Assembly (NCBI RefSeq): GCF_036898465.1
Contig: NZ_JARUMJ010000001.1
Coordinates: forward strand, 2,542,001-2,606,000
Reading direction: 5' to 3'
DNA length: 64,000 nucleotides
DNA from: Streptomyces sp. B21-105
Lineage (GTDB): Bacteria > Actinomycetota > Actinomycetes > Streptomycetales > Streptomycetaceae
Shown: in pieces, positions 19,881-28,497 of the stretch
How positions within the stretch are numbered: the stretch's first letter is position 1
How the letters are laid out: every line of letters starts with the position of its first letter
The notes under the pieces: model-generated
Told to the model about the DNA's origin: nothing
Databases searched by the model: none
Seen by the model: the letters and a program-made list of their open reading frames with translations, nothing else
Position numbers and translations under genes: made by a program

Positions 19881-19917
19881 AAAGCGGAGGTTCACATTCT
19901 CGTGAACCTCCGCTTTT
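19881..19917 (+). terminator. Rho-independent terminator of tRNA-Leu
   Basis: A perfect 15-bp stem (19881-19895 with 19902-19916), six-base loop, beginning AAAGCGG and ending CCGCTTTT. The terminal T-run makes it a canonical intrinsic terminator. It starts four bases after the tRNA and should stop read-through into the HTH-LAGLIDADG gene. Confidence 0.9.
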
Positions 19918-19956
19918 CCGTGCACACAGTCGCGATCAGTCACGCAGTGTGTTCGC

Positions 19957-20742
19957 ATGAACTTTCACGGCACTGCTGTTCGCCAAAAGGCCATCACGCT
20001 CCTACGCGAGGGGGCGCGCAACGCGGACGTGGCCCGTCACTTCGACATCCCCCTGGGCACAGTCAGCTACTGGAAACACATGGACCGCGCGAAACGCGGC
20101 GAGTGTCCGGGCCGCACTCCCCCACCGTGCCCCCGGTGCGAGGGCGAACTCGCTTCCCCGCCCTACTCCTACCTTCTCGGCCTCTACCTCGGCGACGGCC
20201 ACATCATCCAGAACCGCGCGATGCGAGTGCCCAGCCTGTCCATCTCCTGCGCTGATGTACACCCCGGGCTGATGGACGAGTGCGAGGACGCCATGCGGGC
20301 TGTGTTTCCCGCGAATTCTGTCTGCCGGGTCCGCCGGAAGGGCTGTCACGAGGTGAAGCTCTACTCCAAACACCTATGGTGTCTCTTTCCCCAGCACGGC
20401 CCCGGCAAGAAGCACGAGCGGGCGATCGTCCTCGAACCCTGGCAGCAGGCCATCGTCGATGAGCACCCCTGGGAGTTCATCCGCGGCCTCATCCACTCCG
20501 ACGGTTGCCGCATCACCAACTGGACGACCCGCATCGTCGCCGGTGAGCGCAAGCGCTATGAGTACCCCCGCTACTTCTTCACCAACGTCTCCGACGACAT
20601 CCGGCGACTCTTCACCGACACCCTGGAAAAGCTGGATATCGAGTGGACGCACTGCACCCGCAACGGGAACCCCTACAACATCTCCGTCGCCAAGAAGGCG
20701 CACGTCGCCCTCCTCGACGCCCACGTCGGCCCCAAGCACTGA
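19957..20742 (+). CDS. HTH plus LAGLIDADG-fold DNA-binding protein
   Basis: A 261-residue protein. Residues about 8-45 form a helix-turn-helix (QKAITLLREGARNADVARHFDIPLGTVSYWK). After a zinc-like Cys pair (CPRCEG) come two LAGLIDADG-type helices: YLLGLYLGDGHI near 70 and FIRGLIHSDGCRI near 175, each with the acidic residue that could hold catalytic metal. This architecture resembles a solitary homing endonuclease or a regulator built on that fold, as WhiA is with the domains in the other order. It sits 80 bases after tRNA-Leu and no ribosome site is obvious before the ATG, so the start is less sure. I know relatives only as hypothetical or HTH proteins. Confidence 0.8.
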   Translation: MNFHGTAVRQKAITLLREGARNADVARHFDIPLGTVSYWKHMDRAKRGECPGRTPPPCPRCEGELASPPYSYLLGLYLGDGHIIQNRAMRVPSLSISCADVHPGLMDECEDAMRAVFPANSVCRVRRKGCHEVKLYSKHLWCLFPQHGPGKKHERAIVLEPWQQAIVDEHPWEFIRGLIHSDGCRITNWTTRIVAGERKRYEYPRYFFTNVSDDIRRLFTDTLEKLDIEWTHCTRNGNPYNISVAKKAHVALLDAHVGPKH

Positions 20743-20753
20743 CCCCCGGTGGG

Positions 20754-22190
20754 CTACCTCGGGCCGTCGTCCTCGCCGATGTGGTGGACTCGGACCAGGT
20801 TCGTGGTGCCCGAGACGCCGGGCGGGGAGCCGGCGGTGATCACGACCACGTCGCCCTTCTCGCAGCGGCCGTACCGCAGCAGCAGCTCGTCGACCTGGTC
20901 GACCATCGCGTCCGTGGAGGCGGCCGCCGGGCCGAGGAACGTCTCGACGCCCCAGGTCAGGCTCAGCTGGGAGCGGGTCGCCGGTTCCGGGGTGAAGGCG
21001 AGGACGGGGATCGGGGAGCGGTAGCGGGAGAGGCGGCGGACGGTGTCGCCGCTCTGGGTGAAGGCGACGAGGAACTTGGCGCCGAGGAAGTCGCCGATCT
21101 CGGCGGCGGCGCGGGCGACGGCTCCGCCCTGGGTGCGGGGTTTGTTGTTCTCCGTCAGTTCGGGCAGGCCCTTGGCGAGGAGGTCTTCCTCGGCCGCTGT
21201 GACGATCTTGGCCATGGTGCGGACGGTCTGGACGGCGTGTTTGCCGACGCTGGTCTCGCCGGAGAGCATGACGGCGTCGGCGCCGTCGAGGACGGCGTTG
21301 GCGACGTCGCTGGCCTCGGCCCTGGTGGGGCGGGAGTGCTCGATCATGGAGTCGAGCATCTGGGTGGCGACGATGACCGGTTTGGCGTTGCGCTTGGCGA
21401 GTTTGATGGCGCGTTTCTGGACGATGGGGACTTGTTCGAGTGGCATTTCGACGCCGAGGTCTCCGCGGGCGACCATGATGCCGTCGAAGGCGGCCACGAT
21501 CTCGTCGATGTTCTCGACGGCCTGGGGCTTCTCCACCTTGGCGATGACGGGGAGCCGGCGGCCTTCCTCGTCCATGATGCGGTGGACGTCGAGGATGTCG
21601 TGGCCGCTGCGGACGAAGGAGAGGGCGATGACGTCGAAGCCGGTGCGCAGCGCCCAGCGCAGGTCGTCTTCGTCCTTTTTGGAGAGGGCGGGGACGGAGA
21701 CGGCGACTCCGGGGAGGTTGAGGCCTTTGTGGTCGGAGATGACGCCGCCTTCGACGACGCGGGTGTGGACGCGGGGGCCGTCGACGTGGGTGACTTCGAG
21801 GGTGACTTTGCCGTCGTCGACGAGGATGCGTTCGCCGGGGGTGACGTCGTCGGCGAGGCCGGCGTGGGTGGTGCCGCAGTGGGTGCCGTCGCCTGCGACG
21901 CCTTCTTCGACGGTGATGGTGAAGGTGTCTTCGCGTTCGAGGAGTACGGGGCCTTCCGCGAAGTGGCCGAGGCGGATCTTCGGGCCTTGGAGGTCGGCGA
22001 GGGTGCCGACGCTGTGGCCGGTTTCGTCTGCGGCCTTGCGGACGTGGCGGTAGCGCTCCTCGTGTTCGGCGTGAGTGCCGTGGCTGAGGTTGAAGCGGGC
22101 GACGTCCATTCCGGCTTCTACGAGGGCTTTGAGCTGGTCGTAGGAGTCGGTTGCGGGGCCCAGGGTGCAGACGATTTTTGCTCGGCGCAT
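20754..22190 (-). CDS. pyk: Pyruvate kinase
   Basis: A 478-residue glycolytic enzyme making pyruvate and ATP from phosphoenolpyruvate and ADP. It shows KIVCTLGPA at the start, MDVARFNLSHG, VARGDLGVEMPLEQVP for the metal and PEP site, and the signature ATQMLDSMIEHSRPTRAEASDVANAVLDG followed by DAVMLSGETSVGK. The C-terminal allosteric domain is present. The ribosome site before ATG is weak. The gene ends 11 bases from the convergent HTH-LAGLIDADG gene, with no terminator between them. Confidence 0.97.
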   Translation of the reverse strand: MRRAKIVCTLGPATDSYDQLKALVEAGMDVARFNLSHGTHAEHEERYRHVRKAADETGHSVGTLADLQGPKIRLGHFAEGPVLLEREDTFTITVEEGVAGDGTHCGTTHAGLADDVTPGERILVDDGKVTLEVTHVDGPRVHTRVVEGGVISDHKGLNLPGVAVSVPALSKKDEDDLRWALRTGFDVIALSFVRSGHDILDVHRIMDEEGRRLPVIAKVEKPQAVENIDEIVAAFDGIMVARGDLGVEMPLEQVPIVQKRAIKLAKRNAKPVIVATQMLDSMIEHSRPTRAEASDVANAVLDGADAVMLSGETSVGKHAVQTVRTMAKIVTAAEEDLLAKGLPELTENNKPRTQGGAVARAAAEIGDFLGAKFLVAFTQSGDTVRRLSRYRSPIPVLAFTPEPATRSQLSLTWGVETFLGPAAASTDAMVDQVDELLLRYGRCEKGDVVVITAGSPPGVSGTTNLVRVHHIGEDDGPR

Positions 22191-22243
22191 GTTTCGAGCT
22201 TATGTCTTACCGGTGGGTAGCGAATTGGGGGCACGTGACTGCT

Positions 22244-22270
22244 CAACAACCTTTGGGTGAAGGGTTGTTG
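22244..22270. promoter_or_regulatory. Inverted repeat in the pyk upstream region
   Basis: CAACAACC (22244-22251) and GGTTGTTG (22263-22270) form a perfect 8-bp inverted repeat with an 11-base spacer, 54-80 bases upstream of the pyk ATG. The right arm runs into TTGACAAC, so a second, overlapping palindrome (GTTGTTGACAAC) is present. It may be an operator or a leader hairpin of pyk; no regulator is identified. Confidence 0.45.
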
Positions 22271-22345
22271 ACAACTTCTAAAGTGTGCGGGGTGTCGCTC
22301 TTTTGAGCGCGGGCTGTTTTCCGTGGGGATTCCTTCCTCTTGTAC

Positions 22346-22372
22346 GTGAATTCCCCGAACGGGTGAATTCAC
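22346..22372 (-). terminator. Palindrome overlapping the SIMPL gene stop codon
   Basis: GTGAATTC (22346-22353) and GAATTCAC (22365-22372) flank an inner CCCG-AA-CGGG palindrome, giving a nearly continuous 27-base hairpin. It overlaps the TGA of the SIMPL gene, so it can end that transcript and separates it from the pyk promoter region. No U-tract follows. Confidence 0.5.
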
Positions 22373-23103
22373 AGGCGTGGTGGATTCATCGTGAAGCGTG
22401 CGGTGACTTCGGCGCAGACGTGGATGCGCTGGGGTTCGAGGTCGAGGGGTTCGGGGTCGGGGGACTCGATTTCCGTCGCGGCGCCGGAGAAGCGGACGGC
22501 GCTGCGGCCGAAGGCGGAGCGGGTGCGGGGGCGGGCGCTGCCGGTTGTGGTGTCGGTGAGTTCGAGGAGGGCGGCGAGGGTGGTGTCGAGTGCTTCGGCG
22601 TATTCCTTGGCGCGTCGGACGGCGTCGTGGACGGCGTGGCGGCGGGCGGTGCGGTGGACGGGAGAGGTGGGGCGCAGGGTCCAGGAGGGGCCGTCGACTC
22701 GGGTGAGGTCGAGGTCGGCGAGGCGGGTGGTGAGTTCGCCGAGGACGGTGAAGTCGGTGAGTTCGGCGGTGAGGTGGATGGTGCCGTGGTGGGTGTGGAT
22801 GTGTTCGTCTCGGTCGTATGGGGTGAGTTCGGGTCTGAGGGTGAGTGTGCCGGTGGAGAGGTTTTCGACGGTGTCGCCGTAGGACTTGAGGAGGTCGAGG
22901 GCGGTGGTGTTGCGGTGGGTGAGGTCGTCGAGGGTGGTGCGGCGGTCGTGGCCTCGGGCGGTGAGGGTGACGGTGATGCGGGCGATTTCGGGGTCGACCT
23001 CGAGTTCGGCTTCGCCGCGGACGGTGAGGTGGGGGGTGTCGGGTGTGGCGTGGGGGTGGTGCTGTGGGGTGGTTGTGGTGGGTTGGGTGGGTGGGGAAGT
23101 CAT
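22369..23103 (-). CDS. SIMPL domain (DUF541) protein
   Basis: A 244-residue protein. After a Thr/His/Pro-rich N-terminus it enters a DUF541/SIMPL domain: LTVRGEAELEVDPEIARITVTLTARG, YDRDEHIHTHHGTIHLTAELTDF, and the central RRHAVHDAVRRAKEYAEALDTTL. The family includes periplasmic oxidative-stress proteins and IL-1 receptor-associated kinase binding SIMPL; bacterial function is unclear. No signal peptide is evident in this copy. The ATG has only a GGGA-type ribosome site. The gene is divergent from the 5'-nucleotidase. Confidence 0.88.
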   Translation of the reverse strand: MTSPPTQPTTTTPQHHPHATPDTPHLTVRGEAELEVDPEIARITVTLTARGHDRRTTLDDLTHRNTTALDLLKSYGDTVENLSTGTLTLRPELTPYDRDEHIHTHHGTIHLTAELTDFTVLGELTTRLADLDLTRVDGPSWTLRPTSPVHRTARRHAVHDAVRRAKEYAEALDTTLAALLELTDTTTGSARPRTRSAFGRSAVRFSGAATEIESPDPEPLDLEPQRIHVCAEVTARFTMNPPRL

Positions 23104-23265
23104 ACGTCCCAGGTTGTCATGTCTTCGTCGTTCGGGTGGGTGGGTGGATGTGTTCCGGTCATCAGATCGAAACCTCCGTGACCTGTTGCGGTCGGTAGTG
23201 GGCGGTGCAGAATCTACGCGCGTTGGTCTACGCGCGTCGTCCGCCATCCCCGAGGAGCACGAGTC

Positions 23266-25077
23266 ATGTCGTTGAACCGCCGGAAGTTCCTGAAGAAGTC
23301 CGCCGTGACCGGGGCGGGGGTGGCGATCGCGGGAGCTGCGGCGGCTCCGTCGGCGCAGGCCGCGGTGGCGAAGCCGGGTAAGCCGGGCGAGCAGCCGAAG
23401 CGGTATGCGCTGACCGTGATGGGGACGACGGACCTGCACGGTCATGTCTTCAACTGGGACTACTTCAAGGACGCGGAGTACAAGGACGCGGCCGGTAACG
23501 CGCAGGGTCTGGCGCGGATCTCGACGCTGGTGAACCGGATCCGTGCGGAGAAGGGGCGTGAGAACACGCTGCTGCTGGACGCGGGTGACACGATCCAGGG
23601 CACTCCGCTGACGTACTACTACGCGAAGGTGGACCCGATCACCGCCAAGGGCGGTCCGGTGCATCCGATGGCGCAGGCGATGAACGCGATCGGGTACGAC
23701 GCGGCGGCGCTGGGCAACCACGAGTTCAACTACGGCATCGAGACGCTGCGGAAGTTCGAGTCGCAGTTGCGGTTCCCGTTGCTGGGGGCGAACGCGGTGG
23801 ACGCGAAGACGCTGCGGCCGGCGTTCCAGCCGTATGTGATCAAGACGTTCTGTGTGAAGGGTGCGCCGCCGGTGAAGGTGGCGGTGCTGGGCCTGACGAA
23901 CCCGGGTATCGCGATCTGGGACAAGGCGTATGTGCAGGGGAAGCTGGCGTTCCCGGGTCTTGAGGAGCAGGCGGCGAAGTGGGTGCCGAGGCTGAAGTCG
24001 CTGGGTGCGGATGTGGTGATCGTGTCGGCGCACTCGGGTTCGTCGGGTACGTCGTCGTACGGTGACCAGCTGCCGTATGTGGAGAATTCGGCGGCGTTGG
24101 TGGCGCAGCAGGTGCCGGACATCGACGCGGTGCTGGTGGGTCACGCGCATGTGGAGATTCCGGAGCTGAGGGTCGTCAACGCGAAGACCGGGAAGACGGT
24201 CGTGCTGTCGGAGCCGTTGGCGTATGCGGAGCGGCTGTCGGTGTTCGATGTGGAGCTGGTGTTCGAGAAGGGGCGGTGGTCGGTCGAGTCGGTGTCTTCG
24301 AAGGTGCTGAACTCCAACTCGGTCGCGGACGACCCGAAGATCACGAAGCTGCTGGGTGACGAGCACGCGAAGGTCGTCGCGTACGTCAACCAGGTGGTGG
24401 GTTCGGCGACGGAGACGTTGACGACGGTGGAGGCGCGGTTCAAGGACGCGCCGATCATCGACCTGATCACGAAGGTGCAGGAGGACGTCGTCAAGGCGGC
24501 GTTGGCGGGGACGTCGTATGCGTCGCTGCCGGTGATCGCGCAGGCGTCGCCGTTCTCGCGTACGTCGGAGATCCCGGCGGGTGAGGTGACGATCCGGGAC
24601 CTGTCGAGCCTGTACGTCTACGACAACACGCTGGTGGCGAAGTTGATGACGGGTGCGCAGGTGCGGGCGTACCTGGAGTACTCGGCGGAGTATTTCGTGC
24701 AGACGGCGGCGGGTGCGGTGGTCGACACGGAGAAGCTGACGAACGCGGCGGGGCGTCCGGACTACAACTACGACTATGTGTCGGGTCTGGCGTACGACAT
24801 CGACATCGCGCAGGCGGCGGGTTCGCGGATCAGGAATCTGACGTACAACGGGGCGGCGTTGGACGATGCGCAGCAGTTTGTGCTGGCGGTGAACAATTAC
24901 CGGGCCAATGGTGGTGGGGCGTTCCCGCATGTGGCGTCGGCGCAGGAGTTGTGGGCGGAGTCGACGGAGATCCGTACGCGGATCTCGGAGTGGGTGACGG
25001 CGAAGGGTGTGCTGGATCCGAAGGACTTCGCGTCGGTGGACTGGAAGCTGACGCGTGAGGGTGTGCCGGTGTTCTAG
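23266..25077 (+). CDS. Tat-exported 5'-nucleotidase / UDP-sugar hydrolase family phosphoesterase
   Basis: A 603-residue secreted enzyme. The N-terminus NRRKFLKKSAVTGAGVA is a twin-arginine signal ending near APSAQA. The calcineurin-like domain carries metal motifs TTDLHGHVF, DAGDTIQGTP, LGNHEFNYG, VSAHSG and VGHAHVEIPE. The C-terminal 5'-nucleotidase domain includes FSRTSEIPAGEVTIRDL, LYVYDNTLVAKLMTGAQV and VNNYRANGGGAFPHV. It probably dephosphorylates extracellular nucleotides or 2',3'-cyclic nucleotides for phosphate and nucleoside salvage. The ribosome site is GAGGAG. No PHO box was recognised upstream. Confidence 0.93.
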   Translation: MSLNRRKFLKKSAVTGAGVAIAGAAAAPSAQAAVAKPGKPGEQPKRYALTVMGTTDLHGHVFNWDYFKDAEYKDAAGNAQGLARISTLVNRIRAEKGRENTLLLDAGDTIQGTPLTYYYAKVDPITAKGGPVHPMAQAMNAIGYDAAALGNHEFNYGIETLRKFESQLRFPLLGANAVDAKTLRPAFQPYVIKTFCVKGAPPVKVAVLGLTNPGIAIWDKAYVQGKLAFPGLEEQAAKWVPRLKSLGADVVIVSAHSGSSGTSSYGDQLPYVENSAALVAQQVPDIDAVLVGHAHVEIPELRVVNAKTGKTVVLSEPLAYAERLSVFDVELVFEKGRWSVESVSSKVLNSNSVADDPKITKLLGDEHAKVVAYVNQVVGSATETLTTVEARFKDAPIIDLITKVQEDVVKAALAGTSYASLPVIAQASPFSRTSEIPAGEVTIRDLSSLYVYDNTLVAKLMTGAQVRAYLEYSAEYFVQTAAGAVVDTEKLTNAAGRPDYNYDYVSGLAYDIDIAQAAGSRIRNLTYNGAALDDAQQFVLAVNNYRANGGGAFPHVASAQELWAESTEIRTRISEWVTAKGVLDPKDFASVDWKLTREGVPVF

Positions 25078-25082
25078 GGGTT

Positions 25083-25130
25083 CTTGGGCTCTTGGGCTCT
25101 TGGCTTCTTGGGCTCTTGGGCTCTTGGGCC
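25083..25130. repeat. Six tandem copies of the 8-mer CTTGGGCT
   Basis: Copies at 25083, 25091, 25099, 25107, 25115 and 25123. Units 1, 2, 4 and 5 are identical, unit 3 reads CTTGGCTT and unit 6 CTTGGGCC. The array begins five bases after the nucleotidase stop codon and is non-coding. The mixed sequence (T-rich against a GC-rich background) makes it stand out. Confidence 0.9.
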
Positions 25131-25147
25131 TTCTGGTTCCCCGGGGG

Positions 25148-25201
25148 GGGCGGTGTGTCGTGCGGTGGCGTGGTCGGTCACCGTGTGCGCACCGCCCTTT
25201 T
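25148..25201. terminator. Probable terminator between convergent nucleotidase and N-hydroxylase genes
   Basis: GGGCGGTGTG (25148-25157) pairs with CGCACCGCCC (25188-25197) with one G-U type pair, followed on the plus strand by TTTT. The 30-base loop can itself fold (CGGTG..CACCG). Its place between convergent genes and the T-run support a terminator for the nucleotidase gene. Confidence 0.6.
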
Positions 25202-25217
25202 CGTGTGCTGGTGGTGT

Positions 25218-26642
25218 CTAGCGTCGGTCGACGAGGGGGGTGAGGGTGGGGGCTTGGCGGGCGGTGGGGACGCGGGGTGCGGGTTGGGGTTGTTCGAGTC
25301 CGAAGGTGGTGAAGGCGGTCCGGGTGGGCAGGGGGTAGGTCTCTTTTTCGGTGAGGGCGTTGAGGATGGTGGCGCTGCGCCAGGCGGCGAGGCCGAGGTC
25401 GGGGGCGCCTACGCCGTGGGTGTGGCGTTCGGCGTTCTGGACGTGGACGTTGCAGCCGGTGGCGGTGATGGAGGGGTCGAGGACGAGGCGGTGGTGGGCG
25501 TCGATGCGGGGGCGTTCGCTGTTGTCGCGGCGGATGTAGGGGTCGAGGCCGGCGAGGATGCGGTCGAGGGGGCGTTCGTGGTGGCCGGTGGCGAGGATGA
25601 CGGCGTCGGTGGTGAGGCGGCTGCGGGTGTTCTGCTGGGTGTGTTCGAGGTGGAGTTCGATCTGGGTGGTGGAGATGCGGCCGGCGGTGCGGACGGTCAC
25701 GCCGGGGGTGAGGACGGTGTCGGGCCAGCCGCCGTGGAGGGTGCGGCGGTAGAGCTCGTCGTGGATGGCGGCGAGGGTGTCGGCGTCGATGCCTTTGTGG
25801 AGTTGCCATTGGCCGGCGAGCAGGCGGTCGCGGACGTTTTCGGGGAGGGCGTGGAAGTAGCGGGTGTAGTCGGGGGTGAAGTGTTCGAGGCCGAGTTTGG
25901 AGTACTCCATGGGGGCGAACGCTTCGGTGCGGCCGATCCAGTGGAGTCGTTCGTGGCCGGTGGGGCGGTGGCGGAGGAGGTCGAGGAAGACTTCGGCGCC
26001 GGACTGTCCTGATCCGACGACGGTGATGTGGTCGGCGGTGAGGAGGGTGTCGCGGTGGGTGAGGTAGTCGTCGGCGTGCAGGACGGGGACGCCGGGGGCG
26101 TCGGCGAGGGGGCGCAGGGCGTCGGGGATGTGGGGGGTGGTGCCGATGCCGATGACGATGTTGCGGGTGTGGGTGCGGCCGAGGGCTTCGGCTTCGCCGG
26201 CTGCGTCGAGTTGGGTGTAGTCGACTTCGAAGAGGTCGCGTTCGGGGTTCCAGCGGACGGAGTCGACTTGGTGGCGGAAGTGGAGGGCGGGGAGGTGGTC
26301 GGCGACCCAGCGGCAGTAGGCGTCGTATTCGGCGCGTTGGATGTGGAAGCGCTCGGCGAAGTAGAAGGGGTAGAGGCGGTGGTGGGTTTTGAGGTAGTTG
26401 AGGAAGGTCCAGGGGCTGGTGGGGTCGGCGAGGGTGACGAGGTCGGCGAGGAAGGGGACTTGGATGCGGGTGCCGTCGATGAGGAGGCCGGGGTGCCAGT
26501 CGAAGCGGGGGCGTTGTTCGTAGAAGACGGCGTCGAGTTCGGCGAGGGGGTGGGCGAGGGCGGCGAGGGAGAGGTTGCTGGGGCCGACGCCGATGCCGAC
26601 GAGGTCGCGTGGGGTGCCGGCGTCGGGGTGGGGCGTGTTCAT
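25218..26642 (-). CDS. Lysine/ornithine/diamine N-hydroxylase (IucD/SidA/DesB family)
   Basis: A 474-residue FAD- and NADPH-dependent N-monooxygenase. It shows the FAD motif GIGVGPSNLSLAAL, the family block FDWHPGLLIDGTRIQVPFLADLVTLADPTSPWTFLNYLK, the NADPH motif VVGSGQSGAEVFLDLL and the C-terminal VILATGHHERPLD. These enzymes hydroxylate a terminal amine of lysine, ornithine or cadaverine/putrescine. Its ATG overlaps the decarboxylase TGA (ATGA), so the pair is coupled. The decarboxylase would supply a diamine, which suggests a diamine N-hydroxylase as in DesB. No acyltransferase or siderophore synthetase is nearby. Confidence 0.9.
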   Translation of the reverse strand: MNTPHPDAGTPRDLVGIGVGPSNLSLAALAHPLAELDAVFYEQRPRFDWHPGLLIDGTRIQVPFLADLVTLADPTSPWTFLNYLKTHHRLYPFYFAERFHIQRAEYDAYCRWVADHLPALHFRHQVDSVRWNPERDLFEVDYTQLDAAGEAEALGRTHTRNIVIGIGTTPHIPDALRPLADAPGVPVLHADDYLTHRDTLLTADHITVVGSGQSGAEVFLDLLRHRPTGHERLHWIGRTEAFAPMEYSKLGLEHFTPDYTRYFHALPENVRDRLLAGQWQLHKGIDADTLAAIHDELYRRTLHGGWPDTVLTPGVTVRTAGRISTTQIELHLEHTQQNTRSRLTTDAVILATGHHERPLDRILAGLDPYIRRDNSERPRIDAHHRLVLDPSITATGCNVHVQNAERHTHGVGAPDLGLAAWRSATILNALTEKETYPLPTRTAFTTFGLEQPQPAPRVPTARQAPTLTPLVDRR

Positions 26643-28084
26643 GTGGGGGTGTTTCCTTCCACCAGTCGCAGGAGGGCGGTGAGGTCGGCGGGCCGGGTGT
26701 GGGGGTTGAGGAGGGTGGTCTTGAGCCAGAGCCGGCCGTCGAGGCGGGCCCGGCCGAGGACGGCGTGGCCGTGGGTGAGGAGGCGGCGGCGGATGTCGGC
26801 GACGGCGGTGTCGGTGGCGTGTGCGGGCCGGAAGAGGACGGTGCTGAGGGTGGGTGGGGCGTGGAGTTCGAGGCCGGGGTGGGCGGTGACGAGGTCGGCG
26901 AGGTGCTGGGCGTGGTCGCAGACCTGGTCGACGAGGGCGCCGAGGCCGCTGCGGCCGAGGGTTTTGAGGGTGACGGCGATCTTGAGGGCGTCGGGGCGGC
27001 GGGTGGTGCGCAGGGAGCGGCCGAGGAGGTCGGGGAGGCCGGCTTCGGTGTCGTCGTCGGCGTTGAGGTAGTCGGCGTGGTGGTGGAGGGCGGTGAGGTC
27101 GTGGGGGTCGCGGACGGCGAGGAGTCCGGCGGCGACGGGCTGCCAGCCGAGTTTGTGGAGGTCGAGGGTGACGGTGTGGGCGGCTTCGAGGCCGGTGAGG
27201 AGGGGGCGGCGGCGGTCGCTGAAGAGGAGGCCTCCTCCGTAGGCGGCGTCGATGTGGAGGCGGGCGCCGTGGGTGTGGCTGAGGGCGGCGAGGGCGGGGA
27301 GGGGGTCGATGAGTCCGGCGTCGGTGGTGCCGGCGGTGGCGGCGACGAGGTGGGGGCCGGGTCGGGTGGTGAGGGTGTGGTGGAGGGTGGCGGGGTCGAG
27401 GACGCCGGTGGGGGTGGGGAGGATGACGGGTTCGGGGAGGCCGAGGAGCCAGGCGGCGCGGGGCAGGGAGTGGTGGGCGTTGGCGCCGCAGACGAGCCGG
27501 AGGGTGGGTCCGTGTGCTTCGCGGGCGAGGAGGAGGGCGAGATGGTTGGCTTCGGTGCCGCCGGTGGTGACGAGGGCGTCGGCGGGGGGCGTGGGGGCGG
27601 TGGCGGTGGTGGTGGCGGTGCTCGACGGTGTGGGGTCTGTGCTTGACGGTGTGGGGGGTGTCGGGTTGTGGCCGTAGATCTGCGCGGCGAGGGCGTGGGT
27701 GAGCAGGGTTTCCAGTTCCGAGGCGGCGGGGGCCTGGTCCCAGGAGTCGAGTGAGGGGTTGAGGGCGGTGGCGGCGAGGTCGGCGGCGGTGGCTACGGCG
27801 AGGGGCGGGCAGTGCAGGTGGGCGGCGCAGAGGGGGTGGGCGGGGTCGGCGGCGCCTTCGGCGAGGGTGCGGACGAGGGTGTGCAGGGCGCCGGGGTCGC
27901 CGTGTTCGGGCAGCGGGTCGCCGACGGCCTCGCTGACGCGTGCGGCCACCGTGTGCGGTCCGCCTGCGGGCAGTGGCCCGCCGCGTGAGCGGGCGCCGGC
28001 GTCGAGCGCGTCGAGGACGGTCGCCAGCAGGGGGCGCAGGGCGTCGGAGCCTTCGGGGCCTGAGGCGAGGGGCGGCATGCTCAC
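26639..28084 (-). CDS. PLP-dependent group II decarboxylase (DesA / diaminobutyrate decarboxylase-like)
   Basis: A 481-residue PLP enzyme. It has HLHCPPLAVATAADLAATALNPSLDSWDQAPAAS, then VTTGGTEANHLALLLAR for PLP phosphate, HIDAAYGGGLLFSD, and the PLP lysine in TLDLHKLGWQP. The closest known type is the DesA lysine decarboxylase or L-2,4-diaminobutyrate decarboxylase. A Thr/Pro-rich insert of about 30 residues lies just before the GGTEAN motif and is probably a surface loop. The GTG chosen has a GGAGG site 7 bases upstream; an ATG follows two codons later. The substrate is inferred from the coupled N-hydroxylase. Confidence 0.87.
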   Translation of the reverse strand: MSMPPLASGPEGSDALRPLLATVLDALDAGARSRGGPLPAGGPHTVAARVSEAVGDPLPEHGDPGALHTLVRTLAEGAADPAHPLCAAHLHCPPLAVATAADLAATALNPSLDSWDQAPAASELETLLTHALAAQIYGHNPTPPTPSSTDPTPSSTATTTATAPTPPADALVTTGGTEANHLALLLAREAHGPTLRLVCGANAHHSLPRAAWLLGLPEPVILPTPTGVLDPATLHHTLTTRPGPHLVAATAGTTDAGLIDPLPALAALSHTHGARLHIDAAYGGGLLFSDRRRPLLTGLEAAHTVTLDLHKLGWQPVAAGLLAVRDPHDLTALHHHADYLNADDDTEAGLPDLLGRSLRTTRRPDALKIAVTLKTLGRSGLGALVDQVCDHAQHLADLVTAHPGLELHAPPTLSTVLFRPAHATDTAVADIRRRLLTHGHAVLGRARLDGRLWLKTTLLNPHTRPADLTALLRLVEGNTPT

Positions 28085-28497
28085 GGGGGTTCCTCCGGGG
28101 CCGGGGGCGGGTGCCCGCAGCGGGGAGGTCCAGCTTGTCGGGTGGGGCGGCGACGCGCCCGGAAAGCCCGGGGACAGGAACCCGAAAGTGTGGTGGTCGC
28201 CGGGCGGGATCATCCGGAGCCCGGTGCGGTGGCGGTGGGGGGTTCCCGCCGGTGCCGGGGGAGCCGTCGGCGGGGCGTGGGGCGCGCGGTGGCCGGGGCG
28301 CTGTCGGCGCGGGCGGCGGGGCTCAGGCGCGTGAGGGCGGCCGTGCCGTCGGGTCGGGCGATGAGGGAACGGGGTTCCTCGACGGCTGGGCTTCGGGGTG
28401 GAGCGGCCGGGCGCTCCCGGCGTCGGGACCTGTCGGTGAGCGGCGGTCGGGGCGGCGCGATGGGGCGGTGCGGTGGGCCGGGGTGAGGTTCGGCCCG
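28085..28497. other. Upstream region of the decarboxylase/hydroxylase pair
   Basis: About 410 GC-rich bases between two minus-strand transcription units. No credible gene, tRNA or operator was seen. In particular, the 19-bp iron box (TTAGGTTAGGCTNACCTAA type) that precedes Streptomyces siderophore operons is absent here. Confidence 0.55.

Noticed and set aside
28085..28497. Possible iron-regulator box for the decarboxylase/hydroxylase pair
   Set aside because: No sequence near TTAGGTTAGGC..CCTAA is present in this GC-rich stretch.
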